The notes under the pieces are model-generated. The model searched no databases and was not told the DNA's origin. It saw nothing but the letters and a program-made list of their open reading frames with translations. 64,000 bases of DNA, taken from the NCBI GenBank assembly GCA_015228815.1, contig JADGCV010000008.1, forward strand, positions 1 through 64,000, given 5' to 3'. Source of the DNA: Magnetococcales bacterium (lineage in GTDB: Bacteria > Pseudomonadota > Magnetococcia > Magnetococcales > UBA8363). Position numbers and translations under genes: made by a program. Positions 45,801-53,341 of this stretch are shown one piece after another (position 1 is the stretch's first letter; the number at the start of each line of letters is the position of its first letter).

Positions 45801-46084
45801 TGGAAAAGATGATCCGGCATTATCTGGAACGGACCCCGCTGGTGCTGAAGGAACTGGGACAGGCTCTGGAACAGGGTGATTCGGGTGGCGTGCGGTTCGC
45901 AGCCCATACTTTGAAGTCCTCCAGTCTGGTCATGGGGGCGGCGCGGTTGGCCAAATTGGGACGCATCATGGAGGAGGAACATGCCGATTTGTTTCGGGTT
46001 CGGCAACATTTTCAATTTTGTGCCCAGTTTCTCGACGAGGTCGCACTGGCATTGGGCCATTTGCGGCAAGACGGCAATGAATGA
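42845..46084 (+). CDS. Hybrid kinase with cytoplasmic amide/urea-type ligand-binding domain
   Basis: 1079 residues. It begins directly with a type I periplasmic-binding fold of the AmiC/UrtA/FmdD kind (IRLGLMAPLTGLVRMYGREI, AVEVVNENGGVLGRPLQLVI, FYEGSILSRYFFHFAALPNQ), about 365 residues, with no signal peptide or membrane helix, so ligand binding is cytoplasmic. Then PAS (about 395-520), HisKA (His552, SHEIRTPMN), HATPase ([13 protein letters not shown]), receiver (Asp850) and HPT (His1021). The C-terminal half is a close paralogue of the preceding kinase. ATGA overlap with that gene implies coupled translation. AmiC binds small amides in the cytoplasm; the ligand here is unknown. Confidence 0.85.
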   Translation: MKDSIRLGLMAPLTGLVRMYGREISLAGRIAVEVVNENGGVLGRPLQLVIEDDGSLPDSALVAAEKLVRLHGCSAMIGNLLSNSRIAVAYRVAEAQRIPLLNFSFYEGSILSRYFFHFAALPNQQIEKMIPFMKEKYGPRMFFAGNNYEWPRGSIDAAKKTVSAVGGEVVGEEYLAIGVTREDIECLLEAVARSGADVFVPYFAGSDQLSLLKRFSERGLKRRMAVVMGHFDEVLASLLPAEVRDGYYSSNTYFMSLQTGENRRYLERLSAQPGIDGLWPHGNGVLTNFGEGVYLCVKAFAQAVTQAGSSDSEAIIDALETLTVTGPQGEVRMDPTTHHATVNTFLSRCDAEGRFAIIADFGAIHPIIPSRYNHLRIHSQASREEDIRLQARMLEQMSEGVCLIRAVDGVIVYTNAGFERLFAYESGEAVGLGIERTCGGSDRETKRIHDEIRDHVFRKGTWKGEIHSAKKDGTLFWCSVSITTLTHAEHGEAWITVFKDITERKENERELGLYRENLERMVRIRTEELQKALESSEAGARTKERFLINMSHEIRTPMNGVLGMASLMLRTPMTPRQRHYAETIHRSGRVLLRVINDILDFSKIEAGQLSLEILRFDLNVLISDVASMFSQRARSKGLDFNFNMDEGIPVRLLGDPHRLSQVLFNLLGNAIKFTEKGSVTLWVDADEEREVDVLMRFKIADTGIGISAEFQRNMFQSFSQEDSSISRRFGGTGLGLAITRQLVRLMGGNLEVESVQGRGTSFGFTIRFGKQRQEFVEETSDWQRTSKASFDEGGSFDADVLLVEDNVVNQEVAVAILEQLGCRVTVVGNGQQALNLLCGGVTPFHAVFMDCEMPILDGMEATRRLRLWEKEQGGHVPVIALTAHALPESRRQCLIAGMDDFLRKPFSHGDVAVVLDRLLPLECVLRSGEEEIGRGRAVLEDPVDWFLGRTASENSLEREEWAIPILDWEAVQRIRDLDRKNGGELMEKMIRHYLERTPLVLKELGQALEQGDSGGVRFAAHTLKSSSLVMGAARLAKLGRIMEEEHADLFRVRQHFQFCAQFLDEVALALGHLRQDGNE

Positions 46085-46116
46085 TGGGTTGCGGACCATG
46101 AACTCCGGAGAGATTC

Positions 46117-46611
46117 ATGAATGATGATTACAATGAATATGATAAACCTTTGATATTGGTCGTCGATGACGAATTTCTGCAACGATTGCCCATGTGCGAG
46201 GCCCTGTCACAAGGTGGTTTTCGTGTGCTGGAGGCGGAGGATGGGGTTGATGCGTGGGCATTGATCCGCGAGGAATCACCCGATCTGGTGATTTCGGATG
46301 TCATCATGCCGCGGATGGATGGGTTCGAACTGTGTCAAATGATCCGCGGCGCGGAAAAATTGCAGCATCTTCCGATTGTGTTGGCCACTTCATTGGATGA
46401 TCTGTCGTCCATCGAACATGCCTACCGTCTTGGGGCGACCGATTTTATCACCAAGCCCATCAACTGGAGTTTGTTGGGGCATCGTATACGTTCAGACTTC
46501 CTGATCCCTCGTTCTTTCCAGTTGGCACTTTTCCGACGAATATTACACCAATTCGTAAATCAATTTATCTCCCGTCTCAGGGTGGCAGAACTGGATCTGG
46601 TTCAGTTCTGA
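46117..46611 (+). pseudogene. Response regulator truncated after its receiver domain
   Basis: Complete receiver domain (ILVVDDEFLQRLPMCEAL, Asp61 in VISDVIMPRMDGFEL, Lys in FITKPINWSLLGHRIR). In related proteins LGHRIR continues into a linker and an output domain, often GGDEF. Here, from about residue 126 (46492), the frame runs antisense through an IS remnant and ends 40 residues later. The receiver might still fold and work as a stand-alone regulator for the kinases 33 bases upstream, but the output domain is lost. Confidence 0.7.
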
Positions 46612-46908
46612 CAGAAGCGCATGGATCGCCCGATCATGCGCGGGGGTGGCCATGCGGTGAATTCGGATCGTAAGCGTTTTGGCGCATGTGTCTGGAACAA
46701 TGTCGGCGGACGAGACAAAAAGTGCCCGAATCAATGCGCGAGCCTCTTCCTCCTTGTTTAGATGTGGGCGCAGGATTGCTACCAATGCTGTTTCAGCCCG
46801 ATAGGCGATCATTTTTACCGTATCGGACAGCATTTTGTTCAGTGGCAAGAACTGTGTTGGACAATCCTCCAGTGGCAACATGTCGAGGGATACCTTTCGC
46901 GTAACCGT
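46543..46908 (-). pseudogene. Transposase C-terminal fragment
   Basis: An open minus-strand frame of about 120 codons ending ARALIRALFVSSADIVPD ... RIHRMATPAHDRAIHALL ... FCHPETGDKLIYELV, which I recognise as the C-terminus of a large transposase family common in environmental proteobacteria. The N-terminal part is missing: the frame hits a stop at 46909-46911 inside the inverted-repeat element at 46901. Family assignment is from memory of the sequence type. Confidence 0.65.
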
Positions 46909-47126
46909 TCAGACCCCCGCTCCCTCCGGGAGAGGGTCGGGGTGAGGGGAACAGAAACTCCATCATTCAAAGGGCTGTGGTGATCCTTGAAGAACCATTC
47001 CAATTGCTTGATTTCGTGACGAGATCTTTCTATGGAATTACCGTTGATCAAAGCGCCGGTTCCCTCACCCCTGCCCCTCTCCCAGAGGGAGAGGGGAAAA
47101 AATCCAGGGGGGGTCTGAACGGTTAC
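46901..47126. repeat. 226-base inverted-repeat element with GTAACCGTTCAGACCCCC ends
   Basis: Left end GTAACCGTTCAGACCCCC (46901-46918) mirrors the right end at 47109-47126. Inside lie CTCCCTCCGGGAGAGGGTCG (46921 on) and, inverted, CCCCTCTCCCAGAGGGAG, the widespread CCCTCACCCC-type repeat, with a unique middle of about 100 bases. No transposase is inside. It cuts off the transposase remnant. Non-autonomous mobile element is the likely reading. Confidence 0.7.
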
Positions 47127-47198
47127 TCCTGGTCTGTGAACATTTCTCAATCCAGCCGCTCCATTCAACACAAAAAAAATCGCTTGAGAATTGATTCA

Positions 47199-47228
47199 TT
47201 GACAGGAACTACAAAAAGTAGTTACAAT
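47199..47228 (+). promoter_or_regulatory. brnTA promoter with operator palindrome
   Basis: -35 TTGACA (47199-47204) and -10 TACAAT (47223-47228) with an 18-base spacer, 7 bases before the brnT ATG. The spacer contains the palindrome AACTAC-AAAAA-GTAGTT (47207-47223). This position suits autorepression by the BrnTA complex, as known for the family. Confidence 0.75.
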
Positions 47229-47234
47229 AACAGC

Positions 47235-47507
47235 ATGAACATTTGCTGGGATGAAACCAAACGACGGACCAACCTGGTCAAACATCGGATGGATTTCCGG
47301 GACGCTGAGGCAGCCCTTTCTGGTCCAACGGTTACGGTCGAAGATGTTGGCCCTTACGATGAACAACGGTTCCTTACGTTAGGACTTCTTCGCAGTCAGG
47401 TTGTTGTGGTAGCCCATGCAGAACGAGGTGATCAGACCCGGATAATTTCTATGCGAAAGGCGTTAAAATATGAGAGGGAAACCTATTTCTCCTATTTCCG
47501 AAACTGA
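47235..47507 (+). CDS. brnT: BrnT ribonuclease toxin
   Basis: 90-residue BrnT toxin: ICWDETKRRTNLVKHRMDF, RDAEAALSGPTVTVED, RFLTLGLLRSQVVVVAHAER, IISMRKALKYERETY. BrnT has a RelE-like fold and cleaves RNA; BrnA neutralises it. The ATG at 47235 fits the conserved N-terminus, although the frame is open upstream. The promoter sits only a few bases away, so the transcript would be nearly leaderless. The antitoxin gene overlaps by 38 bases. Confidence 0.88.
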   Translation: MNICWDETKRRTNLVKHRMDFRDAEAALSGPTVTVEDVGPYDEQRFLTLGLLRSQVVVVAHAERGDQTRIISMRKALKYERETYFSYFRN

Positions 47508-47751
47508 TTGGGATGCCTTGGATGGGTTGACAGACGACCAAATAGATGTAAGCGACATTCCTCCCATCTCTCCAGAAATGTTTGCCAATGCTTTGGTAAG
47601 ACGGGGGATCGCTACCCCAGCCACGAAACGGCAGATTACGTTACGCCTTGATGCCGATATACTGGAATGGTTCAGGGCAAGGGGACGTGGGTATCAAACC
47701 CAGATCAATTCCATCCTCCGTGCTTACAAGGATGCGCACAAAGCAAGTTAA
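47470..47751 (+). CDS. brnA: BrnA antitoxin
   Basis: 93-residue BrnA antitoxin. The N-terminal part contacts BrnT; the C-terminal ribbon-helix-helix segment reads KRQITLRLDADILEWFRARG, YQTQINSILRAYKDAH and binds the operator. The start overlaps brnT by 38 bases. Just after its stop codon the sequence switches to the remnant of another gene on the opposite strand. Confidence 0.88.
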   Translation: MRGKPISPISETDWDALDGLTDDQIDVSDIPPISPEMFANALVRRGIATPATKRQITLRLDADILEWFRARGRGYQTQINSILRAYKDAHKAS

Positions 47752-47803
47752 GAGCTTTCAATTCCTTGACGTATGCATGCGTGTCGAAGGTGAGGGCGGT
47801 CAT
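47705..47803 (-). pseudogene. N-terminal stump of a coiled-coil gene
   Basis: On the minus strand, a ribosome binding site (GGAG) and ATG at 47803 open a frame reading MTALTFDTHAYVKELKALN, clearly related to MPQTTAFDTYTYVKKLKDSG of the intact gene ending at 47935. After about 18 codons it enters brnA antisense and stops at 47705. The junction coincides with the brnA stop codon, showing that the brnTA block replaced the rest of this paralogue. Confidence 0.65.
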
Positions 47804-47934
47804 GTCCAGATCTCCAGCAAAATTGATGACAAAATCAGCTTACGAGGCATGTTTGGCGGACTGCTTTTCCGCCATTCCCTTGTTTCACGCCTTTTCTGGT
47901 CCTGGGGAGATTCCCGGGAGCTTTCCACGGAAAT

Positions 47935-48513
47935 CTAAAGCAACTTCACCAGCGCCGCCACGACACCGACGGCAACGACCATCAGGCTTCCGAGCTTGAT
48001 CACCATGCGTTGTTCCAGTTCCTTGAGCCGAACTTCAACCTTCGTGTCCAGTTCCTTGATGTCGCGCTTCAATTCCGCTCGGACCGACTCGATCTTGGCA
48101 TCCAGTTCCTTGATGTCGCGCTTCAATTCCGTTCGGACCGACTCGATCTTGGCATTGAGTTCCATTCGGACCGACTCGACCTTGGCATTGAGTTCCGTTC
48201 GGACCGACTCGATCTTGACATCCAATTCCTTGATGTCGCGCCTCAGTTCCGTTCGGACCGACTCGATCTTGACATCCAATTCCTTGATGTCGCGCTTCAG
48301 TTCCGCTCGGACCGACTCGATCTTGACATCCAGTTCCTTGATGTCGCGCCGCAAGCCGGCATCGACCTCGGCCAAATCTCTCTTGGTAGCCAGTCGGTCC
48401 TCGATCAGGGTGACGAGGGCCTCGGCCTGGATGGCTGCCTGCCGCTCATCGACCCCGGAATCCTTCAGTTTCTTGACATAAGTATAGGTATCAAACGCAG
48501 TCGTCTGGGGCAT
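47935..48513 (-). CDS. DUF1640-like coiled-coil protein with tandem repeats
   Basis: 192 residues: an N-terminal helix (FDTYTYVKKLKDSGVDERQA), a long coiled coil built from near-identical 18-residue units (LKRDIKELDVKIESVRAE) and two 11-residue units (LNAKVESVRME), and a C-terminal membrane helix (IKLGSLMVVAVGVVAALVKL). Architecture matches the DUF1640/CCDC90-like family of membrane-tethered coiled coils, function unknown in bacteria. The ATG at 48513 has AAAGGAAAG upstream. Repeat number probably varies between strains. Confidence 0.7.
   Translation of the reverse strand: MPQTTAFDTYTYVKKLKDSGVDERQAAIQAEALVTLIEDRLATKRDLAEVDAGLRRDIKELDVKIESVRAELKRDIKELDVKIESVRTELRRDIKELDVKIESVRTELNAKVESVRMELNAKIESVRTELKRDIKELDAKIESVRAELKRDIKELDTKVEVRLKELEQRMVIKLGSLMVVAVGVVAALVKLL
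48034..48348 (-). repeat. 54-base coding tandem repeats
   Basis: About five copies of a 54-base unit (TTCCTTGATGTCGCG...GACTCGATCTTG on the plus strand) interrupted by two 33-base shortened units. All are in frame within the coiled-coil gene and differ at few positions, pointing to recent expansion by slippage or recombination. Confidence 0.8.
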
Positions 48514-48686
48514 CGGTCTTTCCTTTTGGAAGTTCCTGTTCACTTTTTCCCTCCCGCAAGCATACGACACAGGGAAAATTTTTGACAGCAAGGATGTTCA
48601 TGACGTCGGACATGGAGTTTTGCAGCCTCTGCAAAACACCAACGGCGGCGACGGCCATGGCGGGCATATGGAGAAGAAAAGTTGCG

Positions 48687-51149
48687 TCAATCCCAGGGGA
48701 ACAGCCCACGTTTGAAGCGGCTCATGGGATGCCGATTGCGCGGTCCCGATTCGGCCATGGGAACGAAGGGAGGGGCGTCGATGAAGGGGTTCGGAGCAGG
48801 AAGCGGCGCTCCGTTATTATTTTGATTTTGTCGCGCCGCCAGGATCTTCCGTGTCAGCTGTGGTTCGCCAATCTGCGGTTTTTTCGACAAGGACAGAGGT
48901 CCGACGATCGAGATCGGCAGCACCGCTCCCTCCAGTCGATCCCAATAGGGGACATCCATTCCCTTCAAGGCCGCCTGGGCATCGGCCTGGAAGGTATAAT
49001 CCACCGTCAACGCCAACAGGTCTACCTCTCCCTTGCCCTTGATGACCGAAGAGTTGGACACGGCCAGAAGGTCACTGTTGAGCAACCGACCCTGACCGAC
49101 CCGGGCCGTTGCGGTCAGTTCGGAAAAAGAGGTCACCGGATCGTCCACGCCCTCCCGAACCGGGGCAGCCTGAATTGGACGTCCCTCGATGCCCGCCACC
49201 AGATCGCGGATCGACCGGGTCAGATCAAGTCCATGAAAGGCGCCGTTTTTCATTCCGAGCCAATAGGACCCCTTGAGATTTTTCCGCGAAGAAACGGAAT
49301 CGTTGCCCGATGTTTCCACCCGACCTGAAAGATCCATGATCCCCGACAACCAGTCCACGCCGGCGATGGTCTTGAAGAAAGGTTGAATTTGAATTCCCTT
49401 CATTTCCTTTTCCACCAACATCCGTGTTTCATCCCCACGACCGTCGATCTGGACCTTCTGTTTCCAATTTCCGTCATAGAGGCCGAACTGAAAGGGTTCC
49501 AGGTTCAGAAGGCGATCTTCCAAGGCCATGCCGAGGGTGAAGTTTTCCACTTCGGCTCCGGAAAGGCGCACTTTTTTCCCTTCAAGGATTCCTTTCAGGC
49601 GCAAGTCGTCGGGCAGGCGTTGCAACAATCCCGACAAGGCGATTTCCGGAATCAGGAGAACGGCCAGAGGTTTGTTTTCCGGCAGTTTATTTCCGGGAGC
49701 CATCGGATCCCAGTACCGATCGACATCGACGTGATTCATGGAAAGCTGGAAATCGACGGCGTCATGCGTTCCTCGTGACCAGTTCAGGCGTCCCTCCATC
49801 TGGGTATCATCGAGGTCGAGATGCAAAGGCTCCAGGACGATTCCCTGTCTGTCGGCCTTGAAGCTGCCATGAAACTTTCCCTTGGCAAAAAGGTCCTGCG
49901 AAAAGACCCGGGGCAGCTTCTGGCCCAGGGAGAGGAACAGTGCTTTTGGATCGAAGAGTTCCGATGCCAAGGACCCGCTCAGGGTGACATCATCCCATCC
50001 ATTTCGTAATCCCCGAAGGTCCAGGTCTCCTGCCAACCGGATGTCCGCGGGCCCCTGAAGGCTCATCCGGGAAAGATTCAGGACCCCCTCCTTTTCCCGC
50101 CAGGTCACCGCCGAACGAAGGGAAAGATTCAATCCCGCCGGAGGAAGCTCATCGGTATGGACCGTGCTGGTCAAACGAACATTGTCCATGGTTCCAGTGG
50201 CGGAATCGACCTCCCACAATGCCGTTCCCTTGACGACCGTCTTCATGTCCCTGAGCGAACCGTCGGTGAACCATCCCGTGAGGACCAATTCAAGATCCTT
50301 TGCTTCCACGCGGCGCTTCCCGAAATCCAGGTCGATTCCGGCGGTGAAACGAAGTTCGGACTCACGCAGGAAAATTTTTTCCGAATGGCTTGTCACCACG
50401 AGGTGGACGTTGGCCATCTCAAGGGTGTCGCCATCTTCGTGAACCTGGTAGTCCAGGAGCACCCGTCCCCATGCGTCAATCGGGCTGCGTTTCCAGTTGC
50501 CACTGACCTCGATCCCCGTGCCGCCACCATCCAGGGGATGGCTCAGGATGGAAACATTTTCCAGAAGATGGTCGATGTCGCGATGTCGATCCCGCCAGTG
50601 GATTCTGGCCCCTTCCACCTGAAGTTTTCCCATGGAGATGGCCGCGAGTCCGGAAAGCGCGGTCCGTATATCCGAGTCCGGTTCTCCATCGGAACCGTGT
50701 CCGGAGGCCAGTTCACGCAACCGCCCCCAGGAGGTTTTTCCCACGATGCTCCCCAGATCGGGCCAACGGGTGATGCCATCCGCTCCCCGCTCCAGAGTGA
50801 TCCGAAGGTCTTCCAAAGCCAGTTCCACCACATCGAGCCGTCCGAGCAGCAAACCCGTCCCCCGGACGACGAGGATGGCCGATTCGAAAGCTGCCTCCGG
50901 ACCGGAGGCGGTCCCTTCGGCGGCCTGGAAGCGTGAAGGACCGAGATGGATTTCGACATTGGGAAAGAAAGAGAAGGTCAAATTCCCTTCGATGACCATT
51001 GGCCGTCCCGTTTTTTCCCGGATGAGCCGGGCGATCTGTTCCTTGATGAATTGCGAATCGAGAAAAGAAGGCAGTGCGGCATGGAGAACAATGACCACGA
51101 CCGCGGTCAGTGACAAACCGATGACGATGGTCGCCTGTTTTCGATTCAT
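48687..51149 (-). CDS. AsmA-family protein
   Basis: 820-residue AsmA-like envelope protein: N-terminal membrane helix (IVIGLSLTAVVVIVLHAAL), the AsmA opening FIKEQIARLIREKTGRPMVI and EGNLTFSFFPNVEIHLG, a long beta-rich bridge region and the C-terminal LNGSYWLGMKNGAFHGLDLT-like AsmA_2 region (ATARVGQGRLLNSDLLAVSN). AsmA proteins are thought to carry phospholipids across the periplasm. The ATG at 51149 overlaps the TGA of the epimerase gene (ATGA). A Pro/Asn-rich C-terminal tail follows. Confidence 0.82.
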   Translation of the reverse strand: MNRKQATIVIGLSLTAVVVIVLHAALPSFLDSQFIKEQIARLIREKTGRPMVIEGNLTFSFFPNVEIHLGPSRFQAAEGTASGPEAAFESAILVVRGTGLLLGRLDVVELALEDLRITLERGADGITRWPDLGSIVGKTSWGRLRELASGHGSDGEPDSDIRTALSGLAAISMGKLQVEGARIHWRDRHRDIDHLLENVSILSHPLDGGGTGIEVSGNWKRSPIDAWGRVLLDYQVHEDGDTLEMANVHLVVTSHSEKIFLRESELRFTAGIDLDFGKRRVEAKDLELVLTGWFTDGSLRDMKTVVKGTALWEVDSATGTMDNVRLTSTVHTDELPPAGLNLSLRSAVTWREKEGVLNLSRMSLQGPADIRLAGDLDLRGLRNGWDDVTLSGSLASELFDPKALFLSLGQKLPRVFSQDLFAKGKFHGSFKADRQGIVLEPLHLDLDDTQMEGRLNWSRGTHDAVDFQLSMNHVDVDRYWDPMAPGNKLPENKPLAVLLIPEIALSGLLQRLPDDLRLKGILEGKKVRLSGAEVENFTLGMALEDRLLNLEPFQFGLYDGNWKQKVQIDGRGDETRMLVEKEMKGIQIQPFFKTIAGVDWLSGIMDLSGRVETSGNDSVSSRKNLKGSYWLGMKNGAFHGLDLTRSIRDLVAGIEGRPIQAAPVREGVDDPVTSFSELTATARVGQGRLLNSDLLAVSNSSVIKGKGEVDLLALTVDYTFQADAQAALKGMDVPYWDRLEGAVLPISIVGPLSLSKKPQIGEPQLTRKILAARQNQNNNGAPLPAPNPFIDAPPFVPMAESGPRNRHPMSRFKRGLFPWD

Positions 51150-52090
51150 GGACACTGTTCCGATGAGAGGAAGGCCAGGAGTTCACCGAGGCCGGGAGCC
51201 ATGTCATGACTGGCCACCAATTCCAGTTCCCGGGCGGCCATGGCCGGATCGCCCAGGGAGTGTCGAATATCGCCGGGTCTGGGAGGAGCGAAACGCATCG
51301 GCACCGGGTATCCCACGACGCGAAACATGAGTTGCACCAGTTGGTTCAAGGAGGTTTGGCGGCCTGTGCATACATTGTATATCAGGGGATTGTCGCCCCC
51401 CCGTTCCATTCCTGCAAGCAAAAAATGAATGACGTCCCGAACATGAACGAAATCACGGGTCTGCTCGCCGTCGCCGAAAATGGTGATCGGTTGTCGTTGC
51501 AGTATTTTTCCGGCGAAGATGGAAATCACCCCCGAGTAGGGCGAGCGGGGGTCCTGCCGGCGACCGAAGACATTGAAAAAGCGAAATCCGACAGTGGGAA
51601 CGCCGTGAACCCGGGTTGCGACTCTGGCGTGAAGTTCCGTTCCGAGTTTGTCGGCGCCGTAGGCCGTCAGGGGACGGGTGGTTGCGTGTTCGCCCAATGG
51701 AAGTTCGGTAGTGTCGCCATAGACCGCCGCGGAGGAAGCGTAGACGACCGGAATGGGGTTTTTACCCCGGCCAGCGGTGCGTGCCGCCTCGAAAATGGCG
51801 ATCGACCCGGTTTGATTGACCCGGTGGGTCGTCAGCCATTCTTCATTGGAACGGGCTACCGAGGCGATGGCGGCCAGATGCCAGCAACCATCGGTTCCTT
51901 CCACGGCCTGGCGTACACGGACGGTATCGCTCACATCACCGACCATCAGTTCCACGCCATCGGGAAGATTTTCACGGCGCCCCGTGGAAAGGTCGTCCAG
52001 GACCCGCACCTGGTCGCCTCGGGCAACCAGGGCGTCGGCCAAATGAGAACCAATGAATCCGCAACCACCAGTGATCAGGTATTTCGCCAT
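51146..52090 (-). CDS. NAD-dependent sugar epimerase/dehydratase
   Basis: 314-residue extended short-chain dehydrogenase, most like UDP-glucose/N-acetylglucosamine 4-epimerases. Rossmann motif ITGGCGFIGSHLADAL, DDLSTGRRENL, HLAAIASVARS, active-site YGADK with upstream SSAAVYGD, and NVFGRRQDPRSPYSGVIS. It supplies nucleotide sugars for surface polysaccharide; the exact substrate cannot be read. First gene of a pair with asmA. Confidence 0.85.
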   Translation of the reverse strand: MAKYLITGGCGFIGSHLADALVARGDQVRVLDDLSTGRRENLPDGVELMVGDVSDTVRVRQAVEGTDGCWHLAAIASVARSNEEWLTTHRVNQTGSIAIFEAARTAGRGKNPIPVVYASSAAVYGDTTELPLGEHATTRPLTAYGADKLGTELHARVATRVHGVPTVGFRFFNVFGRRQDPRSPYSGVISIFAGKILQRQPITIFGDGEQTRDFVHVRDVIHFLLAGMERGGDNPLIYNVCTGRQTSLNQLVQLMFRVVGYPVPMRFAPPRPGDIRHSLGDPAMAARELELVASHDMAPGLGELLAFLSSEQCP

Positions 52091-52179
52091 GTCATCGAAA
52101 CTTTAAAGTGTCCCGGTCTTTCCCAAACCGCGAAAAGACCGGGATCGGTGGCAGGTGGTGTTGCCAAAATGCGACCGGT

Positions 52180-52488
52180 TCAGGCCAGACGCAGACGTTC
52201 CACGGGTTTTCCCTTGTCCAGATGCTCGTCGAAAATGACGGGCACGTCCTCGGGTTTCACCCGGCCATACCACACCGCGTCGGGATAGACGACAACGGTA
52301 GGGCCCTTGTCGCACGGTCCCATGCAGAAGGTGCCGGTGACCTGGACTTTTTCGAAAAGTCCCCGTTTTTCGACTTCTCCCGCCAGCGCCTCGAAAACGC
52401 TGCCCGCTCCCGCTTGGCTGCACGATCCACGTGGATGTCCCGCCGGTCTTTGATTCATGCATACGAAAACATGGTGCTTTGGTTTCAT
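52180..52488 (-). CDS. Thioredoxin-fold [2Fe-2S] ferredoxin
   Basis: 102 residues with the thioredoxin-like ferredoxin pattern: HVFVCMNQRPAGHPRGSC at the start and GTFCMGPCDKGPTVVVYPD, giving four cluster Cys (C-x10-12-C and C-x3-C). The ATG at 52488 follows TTCAGGAG. It acts as a cytoplasmic one-electron carrier. It is divergent from dsrC, 517 bases away, so a link with the DsrC/DsrMK pathway is possible but not proven. Confidence 0.85.
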   Translation of the reverse strand: MKPKHHVFVCMNQRPAGHPRGSCSQAGAGSVFEALAGEVEKRGLFEKVQVTGTFCMGPCDKGPTVVVYPDAVWYGRVKPEDVPVIFDEHLDKGKPVERLRLA

Positions 52489-53005
52489 GTTCCTGAACTC
52501 CTGAACGAATGTTTGGAAGGTGAACAGGGCGTAGCCAGGCCGCCATCCCGCGTTCCAGCGGCGTTCCTGGCGGTCTTGCGGCGACCCGGACCGGATGCCG
52601 GAGGACCCGTCCGTGGCGTGTTCATGAAAGCCGGTTCGATTCCATGGCATCGCGATCGTGCCCCGGATTCTGGTGACATACGCGGCGAATGTCAATTCAT
52701 CCTTGCTTCCCCCAGGGGTAAAACCATCTGAAAATGGCTTGTCCGACTTTTCTCCGTCCGGAAGAACCATCCTTGAACCTTTCATCCGCATCGGTTTAAG
52801 ATTGATCCCGGTCTCATGCCCCTTGATCCATCGTGTGGAAGATTGATTCCTTGTCGTTCAAGTGAATCATGATATACTGATAATGCCCAGGCCTGATTGG
52901 CTTGAAGACGTGGCATTTCACGACCGGATTCCAGGACTGAATGCTTCCGGGTCCTTTTCCTTTTTTGGATTGAAAAAAACCTCTCAATAACAGGAGTTGT
53001 CCATC
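52489..53005 (+). promoter_or_regulatory. Divergent region with candidate dsrC promoter
   Basis: 517 bases without a credible gene. TTGTCG (52851-52856) and TATACT (52873-52878), spaced by 16, make a plausible sigma-70 promoter 128 bases upstream of dsrC. The leader that follows has no recognised riboswitch. Confidence 0.45.
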
Positions 53006-53341
53006 ATGCCAAGCTTTGAACTCAATGGCCGTACCTACGAAACCGATGAGGACGGATATCTGGTCAATCTTTCCGACTGGAATGAAGAGGTCGCTGCCTA
53101 TGTCGCCAAGCAGGAAAACGTTGACATGTCTGAAAATCATTGGGAGGTCGTCAATTTTCTTCGGGAATACTATGAAGAATACAAGATTGCACCGATGATC
53201 CGCATTCTTACCAAGGCCATCGGCAAGAAACTTGGCAAGGAAAAGGGAAACACCAAATACCTTTACGATCTTTATCCGGGCGGACCCGCCAAGCAGGCGT
53301 GCAAGATCGCGGGCCTTCCCAAGCCGACCGGTTGCGTCTGA
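53006..53341 (+). CDS. dsrC: DsrC sulfur-trafficking protein
   Basis: 111-residue DsrC/TusE protein. The C-terminal arm carries both redox cysteines, Cys99 and Cys110 (QACKIAGLPKPTGCV), so it is a true DsrC able to form the intramolecular trisulfide, not a TusE-only form. MPSFELNGRTYETDEDGYLV and WEVVNFLREYYEEYKIAPMI are typical. ATG 53006 with AGGAG at 52992-52996. In sulfur oxidisers it carries sulfur to the Dsr enzymes and is recycled by DsrMKJOP. Confidence 0.93.
   Translation: MPSFELNGRTYETDEDGYLVNLSDWNEEVAAYVAKQENVDMSENHWEVVNFLREYYEEYKIAPMIRILTKAIGKKLGKEKGNTKYLYDLYPGGPAKQACKIAGLPKPTGCV

Noticed and set aside
48034-48348. Regular repeats resembling a CRISPR array
   Set aside because: Repeats are contiguous 54- and 33-base units without unique spacers, are in frame, and encode a coiled coil. 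No cas genes are present.
48491-48709. 72-codon minus-strand frame between asmA and the coiled-coil gene
   Set aside because: It overlaps the start of the coiled-coil gene in another frame and has no start signal; a degraded paralogue end is conceivable but not supportable.
52489-53005. Possible riboswitch or small RNA upstream of dsrC
   Set aside because: No strong hairpin series or known aptamer sequence is visible; only a candidate promoter can be supported.
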